This document shows positions 11,701 to 22,212 of a stretch of 64,000 bases of DNA, one piece after another (within the stretch, counting starts at the first letter, position 1; each line of letters starts with the position of its first letter). Position numbers and translations under genes: made by a program. The stretch is taken from NCBI GenBank assembly GCA_030180135.1, contig CM058240.1:1369001-1433000 (forward strand), given 5' to 3'. The notes under the pieces are model-generated. The model ran no database searches. It saw only the letters and a list, made by a program, of their open reading frames with translations, and had not been told where the DNA came from. The stretch comes from Orychophragmus violaceus. Its lineage: Eukaryota; Streptophyta; Magnoliopsida; Brassicales; Brassicaceae.

Positions 11701-12816
11701 CCGAATTAAACTCGGCCCGAAAATTATAAATAACCAAACGGATTCTATAGTTGTAAATCCAAAAATCTGAAACCCAAAAAAACCGAATCCGGACGGATAT
11801 ACATTGCCTACACCTAGTTAAAATGCTCAAAAGAGAAGCATATATGTACCTTGATTGCAGTGATTACACGAACGAAGTGATCGATCCTCAAGATAGAAAC
11901 ATCTTCAAACCACCAATCCGGAGGAACAGGCTGGTTACTATTATTCCTACTCGGACTACAATACAAACCTGAATCCTTCGACTCATTCCATTTCGGACTA
12001 GAACTCGAGACATTATTAGTAGTCGATGGAGATGGTGACTTCCCTGTATAAGCCCATCTAATCCCTTTAGGATTACTACAAGCTTTCCAAGCTATAGATT
12101 CACTACATCTCCTCACAATCTGAAGATTCTCAGCCCAAGGTGAGAGCTTCTCACAGCTCTTTAACACCAAGATCGAGTCTCTCCATGAAGACAGAACCAC
12201 GTAGCTGAGAAAAGCTTCTGTCTTGAAGATTAAATTCCCTTCTTCAAGATCCTCTGTCATCTCAAGATACTCAGCTGCGCAACGTAGACCTGATATGTTA
12301 GTTGCCGTGAGATCCACGGGAACACCGTAGCAGAATTTGGATAAGAGCTCAAACGCTTCTGGTCCTCCAGGTAGATCATCAAGAATAATTATTGTTGGGT
12401 CTGGGTCTCTTGACTCGTAGATCAATCTGTTCATCTTCCCGCTACGTGATAGCAAAGGATACTGAAGGCAAGAAACAAAGACATTATGAATCCATAAAAC
12501 TTTTGTAATAATATTGACTCTCAAAAGATTTTTGTTTTACCTTGTGTAGGTGAAAGCTCATGTCACCGATTTTAACAAGAAGATCGCTGGAGATATCTGT
12601 AGCAACAAACCTAATCAAAGCAAAAGGTTATACTAATGAATCTTAACTTGCTTAACAAGGAAAGATGTTTTAAAGTTTGAGACATTACCAAGATTGGCCT
12701 CTAAGCTCAAACCCATCAGTCTTGACGCCGCCATGTTTGTTAGAACTCAAAACTCCATTACCATACTCTCTTCCTCCTCCTCCTACAACTCCAGAATCAC
12801 TCTCAGATTCCCACAT
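8763..12816 (-). CDS. NPH3: NPH3, phototropin-interacting BTB-NPH3 protein
   Basis: complement(join(8763..9059, 9363..9641, 10375..11208, 11850..12461, 12541..12610, 12689..12816)) gives 739 residues; the Arabidopsis protein is about 746. The protein starts MWESESDSGVV. A BTB region lies near residues 50-150 (GDMSFHLHKYPLLSRSGKM). The NPH3 domain fills the middle (PPDWWFEDVSILRIDHFVRV, IIPPQKDSVTCSFLLRLLRAA, YRAIDSYLKAHPTLSEHERK). A coiled coil follows, and the C-terminus is RKPRRWRNSIS, the 14-3-3 docking tail that phot1 phosphorylates. It is a plasma-membrane signalling protein for phototropism and CUL3 adaptor. The last intron (9060-9362) starts with GC rather than GT (CAG/GCAAGT), and only that choice keeps the frame. 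Introns at 9642-10374 and 11209-11849 each hold a hAT-type MITE. ATG 12816 gives the expected N-terminus. Confidence 0.95.
9677..10308. mobile_element. hAT-type non-autonomous element, CCGAACC family, copy 1 (NPH3 intron)
   Basis: A 632-bp element starts TAGGTCTAGACATTCGG and ends GTGCTGGTCTA, built from degenerate GGTTCGG/CCGAAC runs around an AT-rich core. It is flanked by perfect 8-bp direct repeats CTACTAAT (9669-9676 and 10309-10316). An 8-bp target duplication and TAG...CTA ends are typical of hAT transposons. It has no coding capacity. Confidence 0.85.
11270..11816. mobile_element. hAT-type non-autonomous element, CCGAACC family, copy 2 (NPH3 intron)
   Basis: A 547-bp element starts TAGGTCCTAGAG and ends GCCTACACCTA. 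Flanks GTGAAAAC (11262-11269) and GTTAAAAT (11817-11824) match at 6 of 8 positions, consistent with an older target duplication. The interior resembles copy 1. Confidence 0.75.
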
Positions 12817-13854
12817 GATTCACAAACTCTTTGTGATGGAAGCAAGAAATGAACAAGAGAAGATATTAGAGATGAGAAGATTGAAGTGGAAAGAGTGAAA
12901 TGAAATGAACAGTTCCAAGAAATTAGTTTTTGATTATAAAGATGAGAGAGAGAGAGAGAGAGATTAGTTTTTGGTTATAAAGATGAAAGAGATAGTGAGA
13001 GAGAAGAGAAGGGCTTATCCCCACATGGGATGTTATGAGAGTTGGAGCTTTCTCTGAATTGTCTATTTTCTCAGAGAGAATTTAAAACCAAAGTCTCTGT
13101 TATATGTATCTACAGCCTGTGAAGTAATGGGCTTCAAAACACTCCTTGTTTCTCAATTATCATATATATAATTCTCATATAATATTTCTGCCCATTCTTA
13201 TCTTATAAATCAAGAGTGTATCTGTCTTTTTAGGATTTTTACATAGAATAATTGAGTTACTGACACAGTTGTTACATGTTATTCAGTGAAGAGATCAGAC
13301 TCTTCAGAGTATAAAACAAAAGAAAATATATGATTCTGTTTTATAAAAACTATAGAATATAAAAGAAGAGAGGGACAAGATGGAGAGTGAGTGTCATTAA
13401 CTATGACAAAGCCCTGTTCCTTCTTCTTTGCCTGCCTGTTTTTGATGTTGTTGAATCATCTCTATGTACTACAATGGCATTTTTAACTTTCTATTTGTAT
13501 CTTTGTTCATTATCTTCTTTGAGACATTCATATGGGTCCATTTTCCTTATTTATCTTCTCAAATTGTGCATGTATCTAATCTTACTTTCTATCAAAGTAT
13601 TCCTCTTTCATTCCCTAATCTAAATGCTTGCAACAATACACTTTGAATTGATAGTTTACTAGTGATCCAGTTGTACTAGTTAGAGAAAATTTTGTATCAT
13701 TGTCATTGAATCCATAACATAAAAAGGATTGTGTGACCATAGGCCAATATCTCGATTGGCAAAAGACTATTATAGTAATCGAAAAGGTCACATGATCGAG
13801 TGACACTTGAAAGAGGTCTACTCTTTAAAGGATTACAGGGTTATTCTTGTTTAA

Positions 13855-14020
13855 TAGGACTTTCGGGTACCCATTCGATTCTTCGGATCCAAAACTTTAA
13901 TTTTAGCACCGATCTGAATCTGACCTAAAATATGCGGGTCTTTAAAATAAGTCATTAATTTTTATACATGTTGAATTCGGAATCTGTTAAAAACCGATCT
14001 GAACCTGATATGAAGACCTA
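13855..14020. mobile_element. hAT-type CCGAACC family, copy 3 (short)
   Basis: A 166-bp block starts TAGGACTTTCGGGTACCC and ends TGAAGACCTA, so the TAGG...CCTA termini are kept. The interior is mostly lost. I see no matching 8-bp flanks. Confidence 0.55.
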
Positions 14021-14674
14021 AATGTCATCTTAAGTCCTTGAGAACTACTTATGACTTGAGATGTTAGTTCAATGGTAGTTGGTTGATGACAAGTGAAATG
14101 AAAGAAAAGTTGGAGGAAAATTAAAAGAGAGCACTAAAAACAATGGTTGTTGTTCACTCATACATAAATGGAGATAGAGAAAGACCAACTGGTCCATAAG
14201 AATGTCATCTATGTACATAAGAATGTTATCTATGTGAACATATATATTATACACACACACTGGTTATTAATCAGTCCCAATCCTTCACTTAATATATATA
14301 GGTCAATGAGTTTCAATCTTGTTTTGATCAGGATTTAACTTTAATTTCCTTTTTTTTAATTAATCTTGTGGCAATATACCAATATTCTAATGTCGGCTTT
14401 GGCTTAAGATTTATGTTAAAGCTATTAGATTAGAGAGATCTAAAACGTTTATTATACAACTAATTTGGTTGTTTATATTTTGGTTTTAAAGTGTATCAAT
14501 CACATTGTTGTACTACAGAAACATGTCTTATCCAAGAACCAATCTATAACTCTTACCTCCACATATGTAGTGGCCATAATTATATAATGGCCACATATTT
14601 GATTGGATTGTTACGAGGGGTTAAAACATAAGAGGTCAATATGTTTTTTTCTCTATAAAATACACAAGCATAAT

Positions 14675-14990
14675 TAGGGCTGGGCATAATATCCGGACCC
14701 GAAATACCGAACCGAACCCGAACCGAAAAAGTAGAACCGAACCCGAACCCGAAACGATAAAATATCCGAACGGGTCCTAAACTCCTATATCCGAAGAACC
14801 GAACCCGCCCCCTTCTACCCGACCCGAACCGAGAACCGAATGGGTACCCGAAATTAGCCGAATTACAAGTTATATACCTAAAATATTAATTTATTGAGAT
14901 CTAATATAATAAAATTATCCAAAATTATAATTATAAACTTAAATATATTAGTTATTTTTAGTCTAAAATAACTAAATTATCAACGGATTT
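14675..14990. mobile_element. hAT-type CCGAACC family, copy 4 (right end truncated)
   Basis: It starts TAGGGCTGGGCATAATATCC, the least degenerate 5' terminus in the window, followed by dense CCGAACCCGAACCG. The AT-rich core is present but no 3' terminus with TGCCTAGCCCTA-like sequence is found. The right boundary is approximate. Confidence 0.65.
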
Positions 14991-15626
14991 TTCGTTAATT
15001 ATGTTTTGTACTTTGGTTTTAAAGTGAATCAATCACACTCTAGTATAGAAACATATTGATTATGATTGATGGTCTTATCCAAAAACCAATCACCACGTTA
15101 TTACTCTTACCTCCACATATTTAATGTCCATAATTATTATTTAATGGCCACATATTGATTGGATTGTTATCATGTTGGGGTTTAAAACATGTAGCCTAGG
15201 TCACTCTGTTTTTTTTGTGTGTGAAATACACAAAGTAAAGCAATGTGATCAATATATCTTATACAAAACAAATTATTGTAGACTCACATACTAAATCGCA
15301 TTATTGATGATGGACCCGTGGTGGTGATAAAGATTCCACATCGCCTGATATGTTAAAAACCCACGTGTAAAATTGTCGGTTCCAATTAGACCGGATCTAC
15401 TCATCCGACGGTTGTCCTTTCTTAAAACAACATCAGAATCACTTCATTTTCGGTTTTGTTTGGGCTCAGAAACTTAGTACTTTCCCAATTTGTACCGGCC
15501 CAAACAGGAGATCCATTAAAAAAAATTCGAAACCTCTTAATGATATAGAAGGTTTAAAGGTCTCCTTTCTCATCAGAACCAGAGAGAAACTCTCACTCTC
15601 ACCGTAAAATCCTCTTCCAGAGATTA

Positions 15627-15671
15627 ATGTGGCTTTTAGGGTTATGCTTGCAAGATCAAAGCTTGCTCTAG
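15627..15671 (+). CDS. Short uORF overlapping the start of the PPR gene
   Basis: ATG at 15627 opens a 14-codon frame ending with TAG at 15669-15671. It is out of frame with the PPR ORF and overlaps its likely start at 15644, so ribosomes would need leaky scanning to reach the PPR start. Whether it lies in the mature mRNA depends on the transcription start, which is not known. Confidence 0.35.
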   Translation: MWLLGLCLQDQSLL

Positions 15672-17839
15672 ATTTGAGCAGAAGATCACAGTCTTTGCCG
15701 AGACACTCCTGTTACGCTAATCTCTCATTTAGATTTCATAGCGGCGGTTATGGTGGCGGCGATGATGAAAATGGCGGCTTACCGGGAAACGGTGGTTCCG
15801 ATTCAGCCAACGAATGGGAGAAGCTTCTTAAACCATTCGATCTCGATTCACTCAGAAACTCATTTCCCAAGATCACTCCTTTACAGCTCTGTAAACTACT
15901 TGAGTTACCTCTCGATGTTTCTACATCAATGGAGTTGTTCTCATGGGCAGGCTCTCAAAAGGGTTACCGACACTCCTTCGATGTGTACCAAGCTCTTATA
16001 AGTAAGCTCGGCGCGAACGGTGAGTTCAAGACGATTGATAGATTGTTGATACAGATGAAAGAAGATGGAATCGTTTTTAAAGAATCCATTTTTATTTCGA
16101 TTATGAGAGATTACGGGAAAGCTGGATTTCCTGGACAAACTACGAGATTGATGTTGGAGATGAGGAATGTGTTTTCCTGTGAACCCAGTTTTAAATCTTA
16201 CAATGTTGTCTTGGAGATTTTGGTGGCTGGTGATTGTCATAAAGTTGCAGCTAATGTGTTCGACGATATGCTTAGCAGAAGAATTCCACCAACGGTTTTC
16301 ACATTTGGAGCTGTGATGAAATCTTTATGTGCTGTTAACGAAATCGATTCAGCTCTGTCTCTGCTTAGGGACATGACGAAACATGGCTGTGTCCCAAACT
16401 CAGTGATCTACCAGACTCTTATACATTCGTTATCAAAGTGTAATAGAGTTAACGAAGCACTTCAACTTCTCGAGGAGATGCTTCTGATGGGTTGTATACC
16501 TGATGCTCAGACGTTCAACGATGTTATCCTTTGTCTCTGTAAGTTTGATCGGATTAACGAAGCTGCGAAAATGGTGAACCGGATGTTGATGAGAGGGTTT
16601 GCTCCTGATGATATAACTTATGGTTATTTGATGAATGGACTATGTAAGATAGGCCGGGTCGATGCTGCAAAGGATCTCTTTAGCAGAATTTCAAAGCCGA
16701 ATATTGTGATCTTCAACACTCTTGTTCACGGGTTTGTGACTCACGGAAGGCTTGATGATGCTAAATCTCTTTTATCAGATATGGTAACGTCTCATGGTCT
16801 CGTTCCTGATGTCTGCACATTTAACTCGCTGATCTATGGATACTTGAAGAAGGGTCTTGCAGGCTTAGCTCTGGAAGTTTTTCGCGATATGAGGAACAAA
16901 GGATGTAAGCCTAATGTCTTCTCTTATACTATCTTCTTTGATGGTTTCTGCAAATTAGGACGGATAGATGAAGCCTACAATGTTCTGAATGATATGTCTG
17001 CCGAAGGATTGAAACTCAACACTGCTGGTTTTAACTGTTTGATATCTGCTTTATGCAAGGAACATCGAATCCCTGAGGCCATCGATGTTTTCAGAGAGAT
17101 GCCGAGTAAAGGCTGTAAACCTGATGCGTATACATTCAATTCAATGATATCAGGACTCTGCGAGGTTGACGAAATTGACCATGCCGTGTGGTTACATAGA
17201 GACATGATATCAGAAGGTGTTGTTGCCAACACTGTTACTTACAACACACTGATCAAGGCCTTTCTTAGAAGAGGCGAAATCAAAGAAGCTCGTAAGCTAG
17301 TTAATGAGATGGTTTTCCAGGGATCCCCGCTTGACGAGATAACCTACAATGGCCTGATAGAAGGCCTATGCAGGGCTGGTGAGGTCGATAAAGCGAGAAG
17401 CTTGTTTGAAAAGATGTTAAGAGACGGGCTTGTACCAAGCATTATCTCCTGCAACATACTTATAAACGGGCTATGCAGAAACGGGAAGGTGGAAGAGGCC
17501 ATTGAGTTTCAGAAAGAGATGGTTCACAGAGGATCAACACCGGACATTGTGACGTTTAACAGTCTGATCAACGGTCTGTGTAGGGCTGGTAGGATTGGAG
17601 ATGGTTTGGCAATGTTTAAGAAGCTTCAGGCTGAAAGTATATCGCCTGATACGGTGACATATAACACTTTGATGAGTTGGTTGTGTAAAGGAGGGTTTGT
17701 TGATGATGCTTGCTTTCTTCTGGATGAAGGTATTGAAGATGGTTTTGTTCCAAATTGTAGAACTTGGTTTATTTTGTTGAGGAGTCTTGTTCCTCAAGGA
17801 ACACTAGATAGACACAGATTTTATGATGTAGTTCTCTGA
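15644..17839 (+). CDS. P-class pentatricopeptide repeat protein, MTL1-like (At5g64320)
   Basis: The intronless ORF encodes 731 residues from ATG 15644 to TGA 17837-17839. The frame is also open upstream to a GTG at 15629, but the first in-frame ATG is 15644 and gives MLARSKLALDLSRRSQ, an Arg/Ser-rich, acid-poor N-terminus typical of a mitochondrial presequence. From about residue 100 onward there are some fifteen or more P-type 35-residue repeats with the usual signatures (VTYNTLI, NGLCRAGRIGDGLAMF, GCKPNVFSYTIFFDGFCK). There is no E or DYW extension, so RNA editing by this protein is unlikely; P-class proteins stabilise, splice or promote translation of organelle RNAs. Its syntenic Arabidopsis counterpart has been described as MTL1, needed for mitochondrial nad7 expression. 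Confidence 0.9.
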   Translation: MLARSKLALDLSRRSQSLPRHSCYANLSFRFHSGGYGGGDDENGGLPGNGGSDSANEWEKLLKPFDLDSLRNSFPKITPLQLCKLLELPLDVSTSMELFSWAGSQKGYRHSFDVYQALISKLGANGEFKTIDRLLIQMKEDGIVFKESIFISIMRDYGKAGFPGQTTRLMLEMRNVFSCEPSFKSYNVVLEILVAGDCHKVAANVFDDMLSRRIPPTVFTFGAVMKSLCAVNEIDSALSLLRDMTKHGCVPNSVIYQTLIHSLSKCNRVNEALQLLEEMLLMGCIPDAQTFNDVILCLCKFDRINEAAKMVNRMLMRGFAPDDITYGYLMNGLCKIGRVDAAKDLFSRISKPNIVIFNTLVHGFVTHGRLDDAKSLLSDMVTSHGLVPDVCTFNSLIYGYLKKGLAGLALEVFRDMRNKGCKPNVFSYTIFFDGFCKLGRIDEAYNVLNDMSAEGLKLNTAGFNCLISALCKEHRIPEAIDVFREMPSKGCKPDAYTFNSMISGLCEVDEIDHAVWLHRDMISEGVVANTVTYNTLIKAFLRRGEIKEARKLVNEMVFQGSPLDEITYNGLIEGLCRAGEVDKARSLFEKMLRDGLVPSIISCNILINGLCRNGKVEEAIEFQKEMVHRGSTPDIVTFNSLINGLCRAGRIGDGLAMFKKLQAESISPDTVTYNTLMSWLCKGGFVDDACFLLDEGIEDGFVPNCRTWFILLRSLVPQGTLDRHRFYDVVL

Positions 17840-18275
17840 AGATAAATGATAAGAGAGAGGTTTATTCAGTTAATGGAACTGTGTATGTCTATTATTTTGT
17901 CACCAACATTATGGTTTTCATTCATTACAATTTCAGTACCTCAATTATTAATTAAGTCCATTGGGCTACTATTAAGGCCCGTGTTTAATGGATATATCTG
18001 ATATTGGTGTTATTCTCTATTTTATCATTGGGCTAATTTGTTTCTTAGTAGAATTATAAAATATAAATATAGTGAGAATATACACAATATCACAATGACA
18101 ATTAAATTAGGCATGTAAATAATGATGACAACTGATTTCGGCATGTTATGCTCCTTTTCTTATTTGTTAACTTGTATTGCAAATTATCATGATTTTATTT
18201 CACTTTGCATTATATATGTTGTAAATTAATTTGGCGATTAACGTTTATCGATCTCATAATAGTATTTTCGATATA
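17840..18275. other. PPR gene 3' UTR and spacer
   Basis: AT-rich DNA between the PPR stop codon and the Helitron left end. No coding signal. Confidence 0.4.
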
Positions 18276-20372
18276 TCTATACTATTAAAACAGGTGACCT
18301 TTTTTGAAATTACCCTTATGTTTACGTGGGATATTACTTTTTGTGCCACTGGTTTTATTTGTTTTTTGAGAATTTCATTAAGGTTATTATTGGTATTAAA
18401 TATTTTGGTCACAAATCAATATGCGAGTGTTATGCTAACAAAAAAACGAGAATCCCTTAGTAATGACATTTCCAAATTGTACTATTCATTTAAACCAAAA
18501 GCCAATATTTTCGTGCATTTCATATAAACTAATTAACCAGAACCCACGTCTGCTTAAAGATAGGGTTTCTAATATTTTTTTTGGGCCGATATTTTTTTTT
18601 TTACTTGATACATATGGGCCAAATCGATTATGGGCCATTCAAAATTAAAGTTAATATATTTGAAAGTTAGGCCTTTTAATATGGGCTAAAATTAAATAAT
18701 ATTGGATCTATATTCCAATTATATTTGTATTAGAGAAATAGTTTATTGATTTTGAAATCAATTTGACATAATAAGATTTATATCAATTTTGAATCTATAT
18801 TATAATTTAATATATAATACAGACAAATTTTACTAACAAATTTATATCCAAAACAAAATATAATACAAGTATTAGTTATATCAAGGAATATTTGTGTTTG
18901 AATTTGTAAATAACAATGTTTAAACCATATTTTAAATTTTAAACATTCTTTTTTAAAATTATAAAAGTTTTGTAGCTCATATTAACTTTTTATTAATAAT
19001 TTTCAATGTTTTCTTCATATAAAAATAAATAATAAAAATTTAAATATGAATTATGAATTTCGTTCTAAATTATTTTCTAAAATAAACAAAATAATACAAA
19101 CATTAAAACGCTATAAACAAAGGACTGAAATTATATAATGTATCTGAATATCATCCATAATTATCACAATTCTATTATACAACAATTCCATTACAAAACA
19201 TAAACAAATTGAAAATAGATTAACCGATTTTAATTATCTATACTATTAAAAATAAATTTTGAATACTAAAAGACGGATTAAAAATATATTAAATAATTTT
19301 AATTGATATATTTTTAGTTTAATAAAATATTAAAATAATTTAATATTTATATTATTGGAAGATATGATGCGTTTAACTCAAGTTGATGTTTTTACGACGA
19401 CAATTTTTAAATAGTTGTTTAATGTTTCTATGGTTAAAATTGGTTAATTTATCTTTTTAACTTGTATTCCAATGAACATAAATATTTTAAAATATTTTTT
19501 CTAATAAAAACAAATTAATCTATATTTCAACCATCTTATACTTACTCAAAAAAAATTATTAAATAAAATACACAAACTTTTTTACAGCAATAAGGTTAGC
19601 TAAGTATCTACTAAAAATAACAATAAGGTTAGCTAAGAACTAAGTTAGAATTAACTTAAATACAAAATTAAATGATTTAAATTAGAAAAATTACCATACT
19701 ATTAAAAACAAAGTTTGACTACTAGAAGACGGGTTAAAAATAAATTCATATTCACATGTTAAAACCATACTATTTGAAACAAATTGTTACATATATACAT
19801 ATATAATTAAATCGAAAACCTAGCATATCAAATATAACATCATGTATTACTAAACTTACATTCTATACAAAGATTATTGATTTTAGCAACTTTTAGAAAT
19901 GAAATAATGGGTTGAAATAAGTTAGAATTAACTTCAATCAAAATTTATCAAATAAAATATAACTTAAAACGGGTTAAAAGTATAACTTAAGACGGGATAA
20001 AAAAGTTAACCGGTTTCAATTATCAATTGATTTTAGAAATTTTTTAGGTTTTAGCAATGAAATAATAGGTTGAACTAAGTTAAAATTAACTTTAAAAAAA
20101 ATATCAAATAAAATACACAAACGTTTTTACATCAATAATGTTAGCTAAGTATCTACTAAAAATAACAATGAATCACGAATACTGAAAATATAATAAAACA
20201 ATATCAAGAAGAAAAAAGCTCACATTTAGCACCATATCATCATATTTTTCACTTAATTATATATTGGACTAAATAGTTATTAAATTTATTTTACAAAAAA
20301 ATATAAATTTAAAATAAAAAAATTATTTAAAAAACATAAACCCGCGCTTCTTTAGCGCGGGTCAAAATCTAG
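18276..20372 (+). mobile_element. Non-autonomous Helitron with multiplied 5' ends
   Basis: The left end reads TCTATACTATTAAAACAGG after an A. The right end has a GC-rich hairpin CCCGCGC-TTCTTTA-GCGCGGG (20341-20361) followed seven bases later by CTAG (20369-20372) and a T. A 5' TC, 3' hairpin plus CTRR, and insertion between A and T are the Helitron hallmarks. The same 5' sequence TCTATACTATTAAAAA recurs at 19237 and, degenerate, near 19688. A 65-base stretch at 19561-19625 is repeated almost exactly at 20106-20169. The element is AT-rich with no Rep/helicase coding sequence. Confidence 0.8.
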
Positions 20373-20582
20373 TTAATATTAAAGATGGAGTTATATTAAT
20401 ATCGATGGATAAAAAAGGCTCATAGGTGATAGGGTCAACAAAAATGAGAAACAAATAGTAATCTGATAAATAAAATAAAAAATAAATAAAAATAAAGAAT
20501 CATCTTTTCTCTGCAAAAGATCATATGTAGCTTAAATAAATAAATAATTAAAAATCTACTAAATCTCAAAAGTTTCACCCAT

Positions 20583-20966
20583 CTACATAGCCAAAACGGC
20601 AGCGGTTAACATGACGACAGCGGATCCAAACACGGTGTAGCTGTTAGAAACGGCGACACTTACAGGACCGGGAGCTTGATCTGGCGAGTCGGAGATCGAA
20701 GACGGAGTAATAGCCGGCGAATCTGAAGGAGAATCAGCTGAAGGTGGCGATGGAGGAGAGACGGAGGATTCTGGAGTCAATGCAGTTTGAGGAGAAGGAG
20801 AGACAACCGGTGCAGGAGACGACGCCTTCTTAGGTGAATGCGCCGGTGAGATCCGCCTTCCTCCGCCGCTAGATGGAGCTGGTGCTGGAGCCGGAGATTG
20901 AGCTACTGTAAAGGAAATGAACAAAGCGGCGAGAAGAATGAACCCTAAAACTTTCGAGAAAGCCAT
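20583..20966 (-). CDS. AGP1: Classical arabinogalactan protein AGP1
   Basis: The single-exon ORF encodes 127 residues, close to the Arabidopsis length of about 131. Residues 1-22 form a hydrophobic signal peptide ending ...FTVAQ. The mature backbone is rich in Ala, Pro and Ser with AP/SP dipeptides (SPAPAPAPS, SPSPQTALTPESS) where hydroxyproline and arabinogalactan chains are added. The C-terminal ~20 residues (VFGSAVVMLTAAVLAM) are hydrophobic and follow small residues, as expected of a GPI-anchor signal. The protein should reside on the outer face of the plasma membrane and in the wall. A TATATAAAG box (minus strand, about 21055-21062) sits ~90 bases upstream of ATG 20966. Synteny supports At5g64310. 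Confidence 0.92.
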   Translation of the reverse strand: MAFSKVLGFILLAALFISFTVAQSPAPAPAPSSGGGRRISPAHSPKKASSPAPVVSPSPQTALTPESSVSPPSPPSADSPSDSPAITPSSISDSPDQAPGPVSVAVSNSYTVFGSAVVMLTAAVLAM

Positions 20967-22212
20967 TATAAGAGAAAGAGATTCGAATTTAGCTGTTTTT
21001 TATGAGTGTTTGTTTGCTAATTGCTTTGATGTTTATGAACTCAGAGACGAGTCCTTTATATAGAGAAAAGTGGGGTCCACTGTTTTTGAGGTGTAATAAT
21101 GAATCTACACCGTTGAAATGTAAAATTTAGGACCGTCTTTAATCTAACGGCTTAGATTTCATTGTACAGTATAAAAGCAAAAGTGGTGGGGACAACTGGA
21201 CAAGCTTAATGAGAAAGAAAAAAAAGAGAACGCGGTTGGCTCAACCCCTTGACCACGGTCCACGGCGCTAACGTCTCTAACACAGCTGTGATTGAATCAC
21301 GAGCGTACACGTGTTGGTTCTTTTGACGCGTGATGGAAAAGGAAACTATGGCCGTTGTGATAATTATTTTTTTATTTTCTTCCATAATTAAAACGTCAAT
21401 TACACTCTGTTTCTTTTCTTTTTTCCTTTTATGTTTATTTTTTTATATGGTTTAGATTTACATTAAATCTTGGATCTAATTAATCTATATCCCTTATGTA
21501 TGTATTTATAATTTTTTTGTTATCTACTAAATTATAAAATACTTACATTTGTTAAACAAACAAACATTAATTGAGTTAGAACCCAATGATAAAGCCCATC
21601 GAAAAAGCCCAATGATTGAGGCCCGGTCTAAACAAATTGAAGTGAGTATTTTGTAGGTTGTAAGAGAACATAATTTTATTGGGTCGGATTGGTGACAATG
21701 ACACTATAGTAAAAGCATTAGAGGTTTACCGCTTTGTTTGTTACAAATTACTAAAACGTTATCAAAAGCTAAAATAAAAACAGTTACTTTCAACTTTTTT
21801 GTTACAGCTTTCTCTAAGAGCTTTCACTTATAATTTTGCATTATTCAAACGCTTACCACTTTCGCTAACCGCTAATCTAACCGTTCCGTTTTTATTCACC
21901 AATCAGATCCATTAGCAATCAATTGCCCACTTCAAAAGGTTCTCTTTTCACAGTTCCACAAATCAAAAGCAACTACTCAACTCAAGAAGAGTAACAATGT
22001 TGAAAAATTAACAAAAGAATTGTAGATAATCAGATAAAAGATTAGACTAGAGGAACATAAACCAATCCAATCAAATTACTCAGCAGAGTATTTTCTTGCC
22101 TTGCTCTTTTGCCTCAAATTTCTTTCCTGGTTTTTGAAGTATTATATATATGTATATATATGTCTTCCCGGTTTGGTTTGATTCGGTTCATCCTGGTTCT
22201 CGATCTTAGGAC
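20967..22212. other. AGP1 promoter and spacer to the RIBA1 3' end
   Basis: Contains the AGP1 TATA box, an ACACGTGT G-box/ABRE-like site near 21308 and a MITE at 21681-21910. A TATATATGTATATATATG run near 22143-22160 lies in the likely RIBA1 3' UTR. No other gene is seen. Confidence 0.5.
21681..21910 (-). mobile_element. PIF/Harbinger-like MITE, GATTGGTGA family, copy B (complete)
   Basis: A 230-bp element begins GGGTCGGATTGGTGA and ends TCACCAATCAGATCC, giving ~15-bp imperfect inverted ends. ATT flanks both sides (21678-21680 and 21911-21913), a 3-bp target duplication. It lies in the opposite orientation to copy C and shares its interior. Confidence 0.75.

Larger units (their letters stand above)
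12817..15626. other. Intergenic DNA between NPH3 and the PPR gene
   Basis: The divergent promoters of NPH3 and the PPR gene share this region. A (GA)n microsatellite sits at about 12945-12962. Two hAT-family remnants lie at 13855-14020 and 14675-14990. Two related AT-rich stretches (near 14470-14600 and 15000-15200) repeat TTTTAAAGTG, CAATCACA and TTACCTCCACATAT, pointing to a local duplication. No gene is visible. Confidence 0.5.
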
